This document shows positions 28,002 through 37,411 of a stretch of 64,000 nt of DNA, piece after piece. The stretch is taken from positions 1,611,501 through 1,675,500 of the forward strand of contig NC_015703.1 in the NCBI RefSeq assembly GCF_000218895.1, given 5' to 3'. The DNA comes from Runella slithyformis DSM 19594. GTDB taxonomy: Bacteria > Bacteroidota > Bacteroidia > Cytophagales > Spirosomataceae. The position numbers and the translations under genes were made by a program. A model generated the notes under the pieces. It was not told the DNA's origin. It was given only the letters and a program-made list of their open reading frames with translations, and ran no database searches. Each line of letters begins with the position of its first letter. The first letter of the stretch is position 1.

Positions 28002-30458
28002 ATGGTTAGAATAAAATATTTTTGTTTGGCTATCCTTCTTTCAGCCATTACGCTGGCACAAACACCTGTACGTGAATCCTTATTGCAGCAGGCCAATCGT
28101 CAATTTGACACACAGGCCTACGCAAAGGCCATAGCGCTCTATCAGGAAGTACTGAGCCAAAATCTGCTGCCGCTCAGGCAACGCCAACAAGTGCTGTTGA
28201 ATGTAGCCTCATCGTATTTTTACTTGGGTGATAATGCTCGTTCCGAAGAGTTTTATAAAGAAGTGCTCAGTGAAGACTCACTGAATGATTTGACTCCTTC
28301 TCACTACCTGAATTACGCAAAGGCACTGGCCAATAATGGTAAGATGCAGGAGTCAGAAAAATATTACGACCTTTATCAAAACAGTAAACATACAGAAAGC
28401 CGATTGAATCAAAGCGCAGAAATTTTTACAAAAAAACGCATTACGTATCGTTTGGATTACCTCGCTATCAACACCCCCAACGCAGAGTTCAGTCCAATGT
28501 ATTACAAAGAAGGGTTAGTATTTGTGTCGGGAAAAGCCGCCGGCGCAGTTTCTTCGGAATCAACCCAAAAAGGATATCTGGATCTGTTTTTTGTCAACAA
28601 AGAAAACGAAATCAAAGCCCTGAGCACTCTCAATGCCGATGGAACTGAAACCGACGTAATAGGATCACGCAGAAATTCGGCCGGCTCTCAATCAAGAATG
28701 CTTGGAAGTGATGCTTACACCAAAAGTACTTCTAATGATTCGCGAACCATCGGAATCTATAATGGATACGGATTGAATGACAAGCCGGACGGTCAAAAAA
28801 ATAACACGCAACCCGGCAAAGCGACCCCTTTTAGTAAAGAACTGAATACCCGTTATCATGAAGGTCCCGTCACATTTAATGCTGATGGTTCGCAAATTAT
28901 TTTTACGCGCAATAACTTCAACGAGGGTCAAAAAGGCGTAAGCAACGACAATAATATCAAATTGAAGCTGTACAGTGCCCAATGGGGAAACGGTGATTGG
29001 ACCAATATTCAGGAACTCCCGTTTAACAGCGATGATTATTCTACCGCGCACCCGTCGCTGAGCAAAGATGGCTCGCTTTTGTACTTTGTTTCAGATATGC
29101 CCAAAGGAATCGGCGGGAAAGATATTTATGTTTCCCGTCTTGAAAATGGGCGCTGGTCAACCCCTATTAATTTAGGAAAAGAGCTTAACACCAAGCAGGA
29201 CGAGGTTTTTCCATTCGTGGATGCCCGGGGCAACCTCTACTTTTCAACCGCAGGTCGTAAAGGTGGGTACGGTGGCCTGGACCTATACTATGCCGTGCTG
29301 AGTAAAGATGGAACAAAGGTCATTGAGGTTATCCACCTGGACGCTCCCATAAACTCAAAAGCCGACGACTTCGGACTTATCACCGACGCCGCCCGCACGA
29401 CCGGTTATTTCAGCAGTAACCGCCGGGAAGGAGACGATGATATTTATCGTTTTACCCGCGAAAGCTCGCTTTATGAATGCCGTCAGTTGCTGGTACGTGT
29501 GTTTGACAATCAAACACAACAGCCGCTGGACAGTGCCACGATTACTGTAAAATCAAAGGTGGGCGATCAAGGAGCGGATAAATCGTTACAGACGGATGCT
29601 AACGGTTGGGTACATTTATGCTTAGCTTCCGATAATGACTTTATCTTTAACGTCTCTAAAACAGGTTTTCAGGATAACACGATTGGTTTCTCCACCCGGT
29701 ACCTGACCGACGACAAGCCAACGCGCTTGGAATTTGGAATGGAAGCCTTTGCTGTTGCTCCGGTATTTAATTCTTCACCGGAAAAAAAACCGATTGCTCT
29801 CAACGATAGCATTTCAACGTTGAAACACTCTCGGGTGCGCGGTATTGTACGTACCGAAACGGACCGACAACCCATCGAAGGCGTGTTGGTCAAGCTGCGA
29901 AACGAATGTGACAAAAAGATCTACGAATCCATTACGGGACCCGATGGCCGTTATGATTTTGAAATCGCAGAAGGCTGCGACTATACATTGATCTACTCCA
30001 AAGATACTTACGGAACCAACACGATTAAAATCAGTAAAGTCCCGAAAAAAGCCGAACCTAAAGTACTTTCCAAAGATATTGGGCTTCTCAAAAAAGGAGA
30101 TATCGTCAAACTTGACAATATCTATTATGATCAGGGAAAGGAGGGGATTCGCCCGGATGCCGCTCGTGAATTAGAGAAAATGGTAGCAACCATGAAACGC
30201 TACCCTTCGCTACAGGCTGAAATACTTTCACACACCGACAGCCGGGGGGACGCCAACTTCAACCGCGTGCTTTCTCAAAAAAGGGCGCAGGCTGTCGTAG
30301 ACTATATGGTTTCAAAAGGAATCCCTCAAAAAAGGCTGAAGCCTACCGGAATGGGCGAAAGCCTACCTGTCAACGGTTGCGTAGATGGCGTTATCTGTAC
30401 CGAAGCTGAATACCAACGAAATCGACGCACAGAATTTAAGGTTCTCGAAATCAGATAA
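28002..30458 (+). CDS. PorE-like OmpA-family protein (TPR, beta-propeller, CRD, OmpA)
   Basis: This is a probable periplasmic peptidoglycan-binding component of the type IX secretion machinery. The order is: signal peptide (IKYFCLAILLSAITLAQ), TPR-like region (~20-140), a PD40/WD40-like propeller (~150-480, with DGSLLYFVSDMPKGIGGKD and GNLYFSTAGRKGGYGG), carboxypeptidase-regulatory-like folds (~490-700), and an OmpA C-terminal domain (~710-818, with ILSHTDSRGDANFNRVLSQK). This architecture matches PorE. The ATG at 28002 is preferred over the upstream GTG (27957) because it starts the signal. No PorP/SprF gene lies between it and the CHU_C gene. Confidence 0.82.
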   Translation: MVRIKYFCLAILLSAITLAQTPVRESLLQQANRQFDTQAYAKAIALYQEVLSQNLLPLRQRQQVLLNVASSYFYLGDNARSEEFYKEVLSEDSLNDLTPSHYLNYAKALANNGKMQESEKYYDLYQNSKHTESRLNQSAEIFTKKRITYRLDYLAINTPNAEFSPMYYKEGLVFVSGKAAGAVSSESTQKGYLDLFFVNKENEIKALSTLNADGTETDVIGSRRNSAGSQSRMLGSDAYTKSTSNDSRTIGIYNGYGLNDKPDGQKNNTQPGKATPFSKELNTRYHEGPVTFNADGSQIIFTRNNFNEGQKGVSNDNNIKLKLYSAQWGNGDWTNIQELPFNSDDYSTAHPSLSKDGSLLYFVSDMPKGIGGKDIYVSRLENGRWSTPINLGKELNTKQDEVFPFVDARGNLYFSTAGRKGGYGGLDLYYAVLSKDGTKVIEVIHLDAPINSKADDFGLITDAARTTGYFSSNRREGDDDIYRFTRESSLYECRQLLVRVFDNQTQQPLDSATITVKSKVGDQGADKSLQTDANGWVHLCLASDNDFIFNVSKTGFQDNTIGFSTRYLTDDKPTRLEFGMEAFAVAPVFNSSPEKKPIALNDSISTLKHSRVRGIVRTETDRQPIEGVLVKLRNECDKKIYESITGPDGRYDFEIAEGCDYTLIYSKDTYGTNTIKISKVPKKAEPKVLSKDIGLLKKGDIVKLDNIYYDQGKEGIRPDAARELEKMVATMKRYPSLQAEILSHTDSRGDANFNRVLSQKRAQAVVDYMVSKGIPQKRLKPTGMGESLPVNGCVDGVICTEAEYQRNRRTEFKVLEIR

Positions 30459-30475
30459 ATAACTTACACTATTTC

Positions 30476-30512
30476 AAACTGAGATGACCTAAACGGTCAT
30501 CTCAGTTTTTTT
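30476..30512 (+). terminator. Terminator after the PorE-like gene
   Basis: A 14-bp stem (30476-30489 with 30495-30508) with loop TAAAC runs into a T-run. It closes the type-B/PorE-like operon. Confidence 0.92.
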
Positions 30513-30546
30513 TTGTTGAGCATAATCCATAAAACGACTATTTTTG
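30513..30546 (+). promoter_or_regulatory. Promoter of the GH3-family gene
   Basis: TTG (30516-30518) lies 20 bp before TATTTTTG (30539-30546), a full match to TAnnTTTG. It supports a translation start at 30604 rather than at the TTG at 30544, which lies inside the -7 element. Confidence 0.65.
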
Positions 30547-30603
30547 AGGTTTAGGTCAAAGCTTATATTTCGGCACAGACCCCTAAACATTAAAGACTCA
30601 ACA

Positions 30604-32094
30604 ATGGGCTTCCGCTCCTTTCTCAGCAAACCTCTTTCTCAATTTATTACTCACCGCCAACAAAACTGGATGTATGCCGCTCCCGCTGCACAACATCGCT
30701 GGCGCACCCAATTGATAGAGACGGCAAGACATACGGCTTTCGGACGTGATCACTTTTTTAAAGATGTTGCCTCTTACGATGACTTCAAACAGGCGGTTCC
30801 CGTCCGGGATTATGAGGACCTAAAAGGGTATATTCAACAGATTATCGACGGTCAGGACGATATCTTATGGCCCGGTAAGCCCATTTATTTTGCCAAAACA
30901 TCCGGGACTACTTCCGGGACAAAATACATCCCTATCAGTAAAGATTCCATCTCCAACCACATCAATTCGGCCCGTGATGCACTTCTTAACTATATCCACG
31001 AAACCGGGAAGGCCCAATTTTTAGATAACAAACTCATTTTCCTGTCAGGGAGCCCCGTATTGGACACCAAAGGGAGCGTACCTACCGGAAGGTTGTCGGG
31101 CATCTCCAATCACCACGTACCCGCCTATCTGCGGACGAATCAACTGCCGAGTTATGAGACCAACTGCATCGAAGAGTGGGAAGAAAAGTTGGAACGGATC
31201 ATTGACGAAACCCTCTCCCAGCCAATGTCACTCATTTCGGGGATTCCCCCGTGGGTGCAAATGTATTTTGACCGAATCATTGCCCGAACGGGAAAACCCA
31301 TCAAAGACGTTTTTCCCCAATTTCAGCTTTTTGTCTATGGCGGCGTCAACTTTGAACCCTACCGGGCCAAGTTGTACGACTCTATCGGTAAGAAAATAGA
31401 TTCCATAGAAATGTATCCTGCTTCCGAGGGTTTTATTGCCTATCAGGACTCGCAGTACACCGACGGCTTACTGTTGTTGGCTGATTCCGGCATTTTCTTT
31501 GAATTTATTCCGGCGGATGAATTTTTCAATGAAAACCCCACGCGTCTGTCACTGGAACAGGTCGAAGTAGGAAAAAATTACGCCCTCATCATCAATAACA
31601 ATGCAGGTTTGTGGGGATATTCCATCGGTGATACGGTCAAATTTGTCTCTAAAGACCCTTATCGTTTGCTGGTTACAGGCCGAATCAAACACTTTATTTC
31701 AGCCTTTGGCGAACACGTCATTGGAGAAGAGGTGGAGAAAGCACTCAAGTATGCCATGGAAAATCAACCCGAAACCGAAGTGATCGAGTTTACGGTGGCC
31801 CCCATGGTTACGCCGCATGAAGGTTTACCTTACCATGAATGGCTGATCGAGTTTGCCACACCTCCCAACGATATACAACGTTTTGCACTTGATATTGACC
31901 GGCACCTAGCTAAATTGAACGTGTATTATGATGATCTTGTCTCGGGAAGTATTCTTCGCCCCTTAAAAATTACTTCGCTAGCCAAAAACGCCTTCATTGA
32001 TTATATGCGGTCACAAGGTAAATTAGGCGGCCAAAATAAGGTCCCCCGTTTGGCAAATGATCGAAAAATTGCCGATTCACTGACGAAAATTTAA
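30604..32094 (+). CDS. GH3 auxin-responsive-promoter family protein (acyl-adenylating)
   Basis: This is a bacterial member of the GH3 family, whose plant relatives conjugate amino acids to acyl acids through an acyl-AMP intermediate. It shows the ATP-binding FAKTSGTTSGTKYIPIS (~98-114), the second motif YPASEGFIAYQ (~275-285), a C-terminal LLVTGRIKHFISAFGEHVIGEE (~355-377) and PHEGLPYHEWLIEF, all expected of adenylating enzymes. The ATG at 30604 gives 496 residues, a usual length. The substrate in Bacteroidota is not established. It is monocistronic. Confidence 0.92.
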   Translation: MGFRSFLSKPLSQFITHRQQNWMYAAPAAQHRWRTQLIETARHTAFGRDHFFKDVASYDDFKQAVPVRDYEDLKGYIQQIIDGQDDILWPGKPIYFAKTSGTTSGTKYIPISKDSISNHINSARDALLNYIHETGKAQFLDNKLIFLSGSPVLDTKGSVPTGRLSGISNHHVPAYLRTNQLPSYETNCIEEWEEKLERIIDETLSQPMSLISGIPPWVQMYFDRIIARTGKPIKDVFPQFQLFVYGGVNFEPYRAKLYDSIGKKIDSIEMYPASEGFIAYQDSQYTDGLLLLADSGIFFEFIPADEFFNENPTRLSLEQVEVGKNYALIINNNAGLWGYSIGDTVKFVSKDPYRLLVTGRIKHFISAFGEHVIGEEVEKALKYAMENQPETEVIEFTVAPMVTPHEGLPYHEWLIEFATPPNDIQRFALDIDRHLAKLNVYYDDLVSGSILRPLKITSLAKNAFIDYMRSQGKLGGQNKVPRLANDRKIADSLTKI

Positions 32095-32436
32095 CAAAAT
32101 TTTCTGTATAGCCTTCTATTACTAAGCCGTCCTATACGACGGCTCAGCTGTTTTATACAATCTATTATTTGTTCATTTTCCTAAATTACAGACACTTAAA
32201 AGGTACAGAATCGACTCGTTTTTACGGGTCCTGATTGCCGTTAAGTAATTCATCCACTACGACAAAAAACAGACTGCTATATTGCAAGTGCCTGATAGTC
32301 TATCTATAAATTTCTAGGGTATTGAACAATTTGTACGTACATTTACGTTAATATAGCTCTGCAGCTATTAAAAAGCAAGGTAATTGCTCTTGTATAAAGA
32401 GCATACCCGGCAATGTTTAACTAACCAAAAATCGTT
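32095..32436. other. Intergenic region with weak hairpin
   Basis: No gene is supported in these 342 bp. A 7-bp perfect hairpin (32125-32131 with 32138-32144) about 30 bp after the GH3 stop may be a weak terminator. The rest is AT-rich and includes the leader of the transglycosylase gene. Confidence 0.5.
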
Positions 32437-33465
32437 TTGAAAAGAAGAAAATGTATCATTCTATCAACGCTTTTGTTGTCAAGTTTAGGAGCTGAGGCCG
32501 AGGGCTTCAATGAATCCTCCTGTATTCGCTTTTGTAATGAGCCGCTTCCTGTTTACGAAAGTCAAGTACTTAATTATTTCCAATCTGCACTGCTCCATAC
32601 GGCCGCTATGCCGTTGCACCAAATCAAGCCGAGAGCGCAGAAATTCTTTCAGGTCATTGACCCCATTTTAAAACAATATCAAATCCCTCTGGATTTTAAG
32701 TACCTGTGTGTCGTAGAAAGTGCGCTAAACCCTAAGGCCATCTCCCACAAAGGAGCCTATGGCTATTGGCAGTTCATGCCTCATACAGCTCGCGCCATGG
32801 GTCTGGTCGTAGACGGTCCCAAAGATGAACGCGAAAATTTAGTTAAATCTACACATGCTGCCTGTCAGTATTTTTTGGAACTTCATCGTCAATTGGGATC
32901 ATGGTCTTTAGTGGCAGCTGCTTACAATGCAGGGCCAACGAAAGTTAAGAAGTATTTGTCCTCTCGCGGCAAAACGAGCTATTATAACCTTCGTATCAGT
33001 ACCGAAAATCGCCGTTATCTCTACCGAGTATTGGCCGCAAAGGAACTTTTTACAAGACCCGAGATGTACAGGCCCGTGATAAATGAAGAAATCACCCTTC
33101 AAAAATTCATTCGGCAACAAGGATTGGCATTGGGGCTGATCGCTCCCTTAAAAATCAAAGTAAAAGCCTCTGAAAACAATGAGTTTCTGATTGAAGAAAC
33201 AGTCTCCACCTTCAATGAAGGTCTTTTATCCGGCTTTGACGAATTGATTTCAATGTCCTTTAAGCGCCATGGGGCATTTCGTCACACCGCCCCTGAATCC
33301 ATCGACGAATTGGAGTTTGCTCAAAGTACAGACTCTAAACAAAACGTATACCTTTGGAGAGCACCGCGCGTTAATTCCCGCCGGCGCAATGACCTGAAGG
33401 CCCTCTTGGCAGAGGCGCGAAGCAAAACAGCCCGTACACCTGAATTAAATTTTAATTTAGTGTAA
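32437..33465 (+). CDS. Lytic transglycosylase (SLT/MltD-type catalytic domain)
   Basis: This enzyme cleaves the glycan strands of peptidoglycan non-hydrolytically in the periplasm. The goose-lysozyme-like SLT domain covers ~70-210, with YLCVVESALNPKAISHKGAYG carrying the catalytic Glu (~residue 93), YWQFMPHTARAMGL and VAAAYNAGPTKVKKYL. No LysM domains are visible, unlike MltD itself. The only in-frame start giving a signal peptide (CIILSTLLLSSLGAEAEG) is TTG at 32437; an ATG at 32450 is out of frame. A bidirectional terminator follows. Confidence 0.88.
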   Translation: MKRRKCIILSTLLLSSLGAEAEGFNESSCIRFCNEPLPVYESQVLNYFQSALLHTAAMPLHQIKPRAQKFFQVIDPILKQYQIPLDFKYLCVVESALNPKAISHKGAYGYWQFMPHTARAMGLVVDGPKDERENLVKSTHAACQYFLELHRQLGSWSLVAAAYNAGPTKVKKYLSSRGKTSYYNLRISTENRRYLYRVLAAKELFTRPEMYRPVINEEITLQKFIRQQGLALGLIAPLKIKVKASENNEFLIEETVSTFNEGLLSGFDELISMSFKRHGAFRHTAPESIDELEFAQSTDSKQNVYLWRAPRVNSRRRNDLKALLAEARSKTARTPELNFNLV

Positions 33466-33480
33466 GGTTTTCAAATCATT

Positions 33481-33528
33481 ATCAAAGAAAAAGCGTCACT
33501 CCCGCGGGAATGACGCTTTTTCTTTGAT
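33481..33528 (+). terminator. Bidirectional terminator
   Basis: An 18-bp perfect stem (33481-33498 with 33511-33528) with a GC-rich 12-base loop lies between the convergent transglycosylase and YceI genes. Confidence 0.9.
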
Positions 33529-33539
33529 AACTCTTCCAA

Positions 33540-34079
33540 TTAAGCCTGTTTTACCAATTGGATATTGATGTGCAACTTTACTTCATCGCTCACCACAATA
33601 CCGCCGGCTTCGGTCACAGCCGCCCAATTTAAACCAAAATCTTTACGATTGATCTTGCCCGAAATCTCAAAGCCTACTTTTGTATTACCATAAAAATCAA
33701 CCATTTGTCCGCCGTAAGTGGCCGCAAGCGTTACTGATTTGGTTACACCTCTCATGGTCAGATCCCCCGTAACAACATATTCATCATCACCTTTCAGGGT
33801 AAAAGAAGTGGATACAAACGAAAGGGTTGGGAAATTTTCTGCGTCAAAAAAATCAGCACTTTTTAAGTGTCCGTCACGCTGCTCCATGTTTGTATCAATG
33901 CTGTTGATGTCAGCGCTGAACTTTACGGTAGCCCCTTCAAAACTGTCGCCTTCGGTTTCAGCCGAGGCATCAAATGATTTAAAACTGCCCGTAACGGTCG
34001 AAATAACCAAATGCTTTACTTTAAATTGAACTTCTGAGTGGGTGGGATCCACTGCCCAGGTTGTTTTCACTGTAGCCAT
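33540..34079 (-). CDS. YceI family protein
   Basis: This is a lipocalin-like beta-barrel that binds a polyisoprenoid or other long-chain lipid. It shows WAVDPTHSEVQFKVKHLVISTVTGSF (~9-34), HLKSADFFDAENFPTLSFVSTSF (~75-97) and LTMRGVTKSVTL, all YceI hallmarks. The 179-residue length is normal for the cytoplasmic form, and there is no signal peptide. A consensus promoter precedes it. The role in this organism is not apparent from its context. Confidence 0.93.
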   Translation of the reverse strand: MATVKTTWAVDPTHSEVQFKVKHLVISTVTGSFKSFDASAETEGDSFEGATVKFSADINSIDTNMEQRDGHLKSADFFDAENFPTLSFVSTSFTLKGDDEYVVTGDLTMRGVTKSVTLAATYGGQMVDFYGNTKVGFEISGKINRKDFGLNWAAVTEAGGIVVSDEVKLHINIQLVKQA

Positions 34080-34118
34080 TGCCTTATCTAAATTTTATGT
34101 TGATCAAAATTGACGACA

Positions 34119-34149
34119 CAAATTTATATGTATATACATTAAATGTCAA
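34119..34149 (-). promoter_or_regulatory. Promoter of the YceI gene
   Basis: Minus-strand TTG (34149-34147) lies 20 bp before TAAATTTG (34126-34119), matching the -33/-7 elements. The distance to the ATG at 34079 is about 40 bp. Confidence 0.6.
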
Positions 34150-34182
34150 GACATTACAAATATTTAATTTTTACCCTAAAAA

Positions 34183-34219
34183 AAATGCTGCCGGCAAGAA
34201 AAACTTACCGGCAGCATTT
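34183..34219 (-). terminator. Terminator of the glycosyltransferase gene
   Basis: A 12-bp perfect stem (34183-34194 with 34208-34219) is followed on the minus strand by a run of eight T, 20 bp after the glycosyltransferase stop. Confidence 0.9.
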
Positions 34220-34240
34220 CAATTCAGAGAAAACGCATTT

Positions 34241-35029
34241 TCAGGCCACTTCAGCCATGGCGACAATGGACATGGGCTTAGCGTCCGTTTTTCTGATATA
34301 GGTTTTAAAAAAACTGCGTATTTTTAAATAGAGGACTCCCAATACGGCTTCCTTAAAAATCTTGGTTGACATTTTTGAGACACCCTTGGTACGATCCGTA
34401 AAAATGATCGGCACTTCCGTCATTGAATAGCCATATTTCCAGGTATTGAATTTCATTTCAATTTGAAACGCATACCCCACAAAACGAATATCATTCAGGC
34501 CTATTCCCTGCAATACTTCCCGCTTATAACAGATAAAACCTGCCGTAGGGTCCATGATCTGCATTCCCGTTACGAAACGCACATAAACACCGGCAAAGTA
34601 AGACATCAACACGCGCCCCATCGGCCAATTGACCACATTCACCCCTTTTATGTAACGGGAACCGATCGCAACATCATTGCCCTCTTTTGCACAGGCATTA
34701 TACAAACGCAGCAAGTCATCGGGATTGTGCGAAAAATCCGCGTCCATCTCAAACAAGTAGCGGTATCCCTCGCCGAAAGCCCATTGAAATCCATGAATAT
34801 AGGCTGTACCCAGGCCCTGTTTACCTTTGCGTTCCAACAGATGCAAACGCTCGGGGTACTCACTCTGAAGCTCCCTGACCTTCAGGGCAGTACCGTCCGG
34901 CGAACCATCGTCTACTACAAGTACATCAAAAGGATGAGCCAAACTGAAAACCTTACGGATGATCGCCTCAATATTCTCAATTTCATTATAGGTAGGAATG
35001 ACAACAAGATTCTCTTTGAAGGTTCCCAT
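34241..35029 (-). CDS. Polyprenol-phosphate mannosyltransferase-like GT2 enzyme
   Basis: This is a family 2 glycosyltransferase of the DPM1 type, transferring a sugar from a nucleotide donor to a lipid phosphate carrier. It has VVIPTYNEIENI (~9-20), VVDDGSPDGTA (~38-48), the metal-binding EMDADFSHNPDD (DxD, ~93-104), GSRYIKG and YAFQIEMKF. It has 262 residues and lacks the C-terminal transmembrane domains of longer members. It may supply polyprenyl-linked sugar for surface glycans. The neighbouring genes do not narrow the sugar down. Confidence 0.9.
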   Translation of the reverse strand: MGTFKENLVVIPTYNEIENIEAIIRKVFSLAHPFDVLVVDDGSPDGTALKVRELQSEYPERLHLLERKGKQGLGTAYIHGFQWAFGEGYRYLFEMDADFSHNPDDLLRLYNACAKEGNDVAIGSRYIKGVNVVNWPMGRVLMSYFAGVYVRFVTGMQIMDPTAGFICYKREVLQGIGLNDIRFVGYAFQIEMKFNTWKYGYSMTEVPIIFTDRTKGVSKMSTKIFKEAVLGVLYLKIRSFFKTYIRKTDAKPMSIVAMAEVA

Positions 35030-35450
35030 AGGTTAAAAGGTTAAAATCAGTGTCACGTTTCTGTAAAAAGTCGTTGAAAAAAGGGTTAAGAGCAACATGG
35101 CAAATATCAGGCCATTTCCTGCATTCAGCGGTACAACCCGTAAAAACTTCATTTCGGCCAAGCGATACGATGATCGGGAGTCAATGAATAAGATACTCTA
35201 TTGTTTTACGGCGGTATAATCATAAACGCTGCCGTAAAACAATAAAGTATCTTAGGACGTAAAAAAGGGGTGATCGGCAAACGCTACGCACTCATACTAC
35301 CCCCTCAACTTATATGACAGAAAGTTGCAGAAGAAAGAATATACTGTCATTTTTCAAGGTGAATGACAAAAAAATCTTGAAGCCAAAACAACAGTGCCGC
35401 CTCCGCCGGTCAACAATACTGCGTTTTTGAGGGGACAAGTTTTAAGTACA
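35030..35450. other. Intergenic region with a long inverted repeat
   Basis: No gene is supported in these 421 bp. The main structure is a 24-bp inverted repeat (35189-35212 with 35231-35254) listed separately. The rest shows nothing recognisable. Confidence 0.6.
35189..35254 (-). repeat. 24-bp inverted repeat (long hairpin)
   Basis: Arms 35189-35212 and 35231-35254 match at 23 of 24 positions around an 18-base spacer. The one mismatch is a G-U pair on the minus-strand RNA, so a hemE-direction transcript would form a continuous stem. No U-tract follows. It may be a terminator-like element about 200 bp after hemE, or a small repeat. Confidence 0.6.
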
Positions 35451-36473
35451 TCAGTAAGATTTCACAGCCTCAATAAAACAGCGCACTTTGTCCGGATCAG
35501 TATCAGGGTAGACTCCATGGCCCAAATTTGCGATGTAACGCTGCGTACCGAAAGCATCCAGCATTGTACGTACTTCTTTTTGTATCTGGCTAAACGAAGA
35601 ATAAAGCACGCACGGATCAAGATTACCCTGCAACGTTTTGTTTGGAACCAGCATTCTGGACTCTTCAATGTCCATGTTCCAGTCCAGACCCACTACTTCA
35701 CAATTCAACTCACCTATTTCCCGGCGGGCAAAGAACGCCCCCTTGGCAAAAACTGTGACCGGAACTTCCGTAATGGCATCACAGATCTGTTTGATGTACG
35801 GCAGGGAGTACTCCCGATATTGTGCGGGAGATAAAATACCCGCCCACGAATCAAAGATCTGAACCAAATTGGCTCCTGCCGCTACCTGAGCCTTTAAGTA
35901 GGAAATGGTACTGTCGGTGATTTTTTGGAGCAGTGTATGAGAAAACTCAGGGTCTGCATACAGGGCTTTTTTGGCCACTGAGAATGTTTTTGAGCCTTTC
36001 CCTTCGGTCATGTAGCAAAAGATGGTAAAGGGCGCCCCGGCAAAACCGATCAAAGGCACACGTCCGTTGAGTTCTTTTTTTACAATCCGAATGGCATCCA
36101 GTACATATTTCAGATCTTCTTCGGGCTCCGCAATTCTGAGTTGAGCTATATCATTCATTGATTGCACTACTTTCGGAAAAACCGGACCGCGCTTTTCTTC
36201 CATTTCATACGGCAGACCCATAGCCTCGGGCACCACCAGAATATCGGAAAAAATGATGGCAGCATCTACCCCCAGCAGATCAACGGGCTGAAGGGTCACT
36301 TCAGCGGCAAGCTCAGGGTTGGTGGCAAGTTGAATAAAACTGCCGGCTTTTTCGCGCACGGCGCGGTACTCAGCCAATATTCGTCCTGCCTGACGCATCA
36401 TCCAAACAGGTACACGTTCGGTTTTTTCTCCCCGCGCAGCCCGCAGGAGAAGGTCATTTTGTAATAATTCCAT
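35451..36473 (-). CDS. hemE: Uroporphyrinogen decarboxylase
   Basis: This enzyme decarboxylates uroporphyrinogen III to coproporphyrinogen III in haem synthesis. It shows [24 protein letters not shown] (~7-30) with the substrate-binding Arg residues, [13 protein letters not shown] (~75-87, catalytic Asp), [27 protein letters not shown] and [11 protein letters not shown]. The ATG at 36473 gives 341 residues, the usual length; the ORF upstream of it is unconserved-looking. It stands apart from other haem genes. Confidence 0.96.
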   Translation of the reverse strand: MELLQNDLLLRAARGEKTERVPVWMMRQAGRILAEYRAVREKAGSFIQLATNPELAAEVTLQPVDLLGVDAAIIFSDILVVPEAMGLPYEMEEKRGPVFPKVVQSMNDIAQLRIAEPEEDLKYVLDAIRIVKKELNGRVPLIGFAGAPFTIFCYMTEGKGSKTFSVAKKALYADPEFSHTLLQKITDSTISYLKAQVAAGANLVQIFDSWAGILSPAQYREYSLPYIKQICDAITEVPVTVFAKGAFFARREIGELNCEVVGLDWNMDIEESRMLVPNKTLQGNLDPCVLYSSFSQIQKEVRTMLDAFGTQRYIANLGHGVYPDTDPDKVRCFIEAVKSY

Positions 36474-36567
36474 GGTGCAAATGTACGAAGAAGCCGTTAG
36501 TGAGGCAGAAGACCCGGGGAGAAATATCGGCAAGTTTGTCCAAAGAAGATTTAAAAGATGTTAAAAG

Positions 36568-37221
36568 TTACTTCACCAAAAGATTTTTGGCCACTTCATG
36601 ACTGATAAACAACGTACGGAGATCGTCAATCATTACACTTACTGACTTATCAAAATCGCTGATCTCGTTTACTTTCAACTGACAGCCAAGGGTGAGGCCC
36701 GCCTTATCTAAATGCTGAAGAAAGGCCGAGGAATGCTCCGATACACCCGTCATGATCACGGTATCTCCTTTCACCACTTCCGAAAGTTTGCGATACATAA
36801 AGCGCGGCATTTCGCCGGCCGCGTTGGGAATCGGGTCACCGTGAGGGTCAAATTTAGGATACCCCAGAAAAGCATCCAGTTTTTCGATGAGTCGTTCGGA
36901 ACGAATATGCTCCAACTCTTCGGCGATCACGTGTACTTCATCCCAGCCGAATTGCAGTTTTTCGGCCAAAAATACTTCCCAAAGGCGATGTTTTCGAATC
37001 ACCAGTAAGGCAAGCCTCTGCCCTTCTTCGGTCAGCGTAACCCCCCGATATTTCTGATAGTTGATCAACCCTTTCTCTGCCAAACGCTTAAGCATATCCG
37101 AAACCGACGCCGCCCGCGTGTTGGTACTGTCGGCGAGTGCGTTGGTCGATACCCATTCTTCCCTTCCTATTGACAGATAGAAGATGGTTTTGAGGTAATT
37201 TTCTTCGGTGAATGAATACAA
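36568..37221 (-). CDS. DtxR/MntR family metal-dependent transcriptional regulator
   Basis: This is a metalloregulator that probably represses metal uptake when Mn(II) or Fe(II) is plentiful. The N-terminal winged helix (~1-65, SFTEENYLKTIFYLS and TNTRAASVSDMLKRLAEKGLI) is followed by the dimerisation/metal domain (~65-140, RKHRLWEVFLAEKLQFGWDEVHVIAEELEHI and FLGYPKFDPHGDPIP). A FeoA/SH3-like C-terminal domain (~150-217) completes it. An Nramp transporter gene lies 1.7 kb away with an operator-like palindrome, supporting an MntR role. A 14-bp inverted repeat touches its own start codon. Confidence 0.9.
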   Translation of the reverse strand: MYSFTEENYLKTIFYLSIGREEWVSTNALADSTNTRAASVSDMLKRLAEKGLINYQKYRGVTLTEEGQRLALLVIRKHRLWEVFLAEKLQFGWDEVHVIAEELEHIRSERLIEKLDAFLGYPKFDPHGDPIPNAAGEMPRFMYRKLSEVVKGDTVIMTGVSEHSSAFLQHLDKAGLTLGCQLKVNEISDFDKSVSVMIDDLRTLFISHEVAKNLLVK

Positions 37222-37224
37222 GAC

Positions 37225-37260
37225 GGTAATTTTTGTTTCGACAAAAAAACAAAAATTACC
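37225..37260 (-). promoter_or_regulatory. Operator-like inverted repeat at the DtxR-type gene start
   Basis: GGTAATTTTTGTTT (37225-37238) and its exact complement (37247-37260) are separated by 8 bp and lie 3 bp upstream of the ATG at 37221. A site here would block transcription or translation start, so autoregulation is likely. No binding data support it. Confidence 0.5.
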
Positions 37261-37411
37261 TCACTTTTCTGTGCTCACCGATCCAATATCTTTGATAAGT
37301 TATTGGATTTCAGGACTAAGCATACGACTATAAATTTCGCATAAAAGCTGTAACGCAGTAACCGACCCAAAACAGCGCATTATTTGAAAGGCTTTTGCAC
37401 TGCCGAAAAGT

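Noticed and set aside
37281-37308. ATCCAATA..TATTGGAT hairpin between the regulator and the Spy-like gene
   Set aside because: The stem is only 8 bp, AT-rich and has no T-run, so I could not support it as a terminator.
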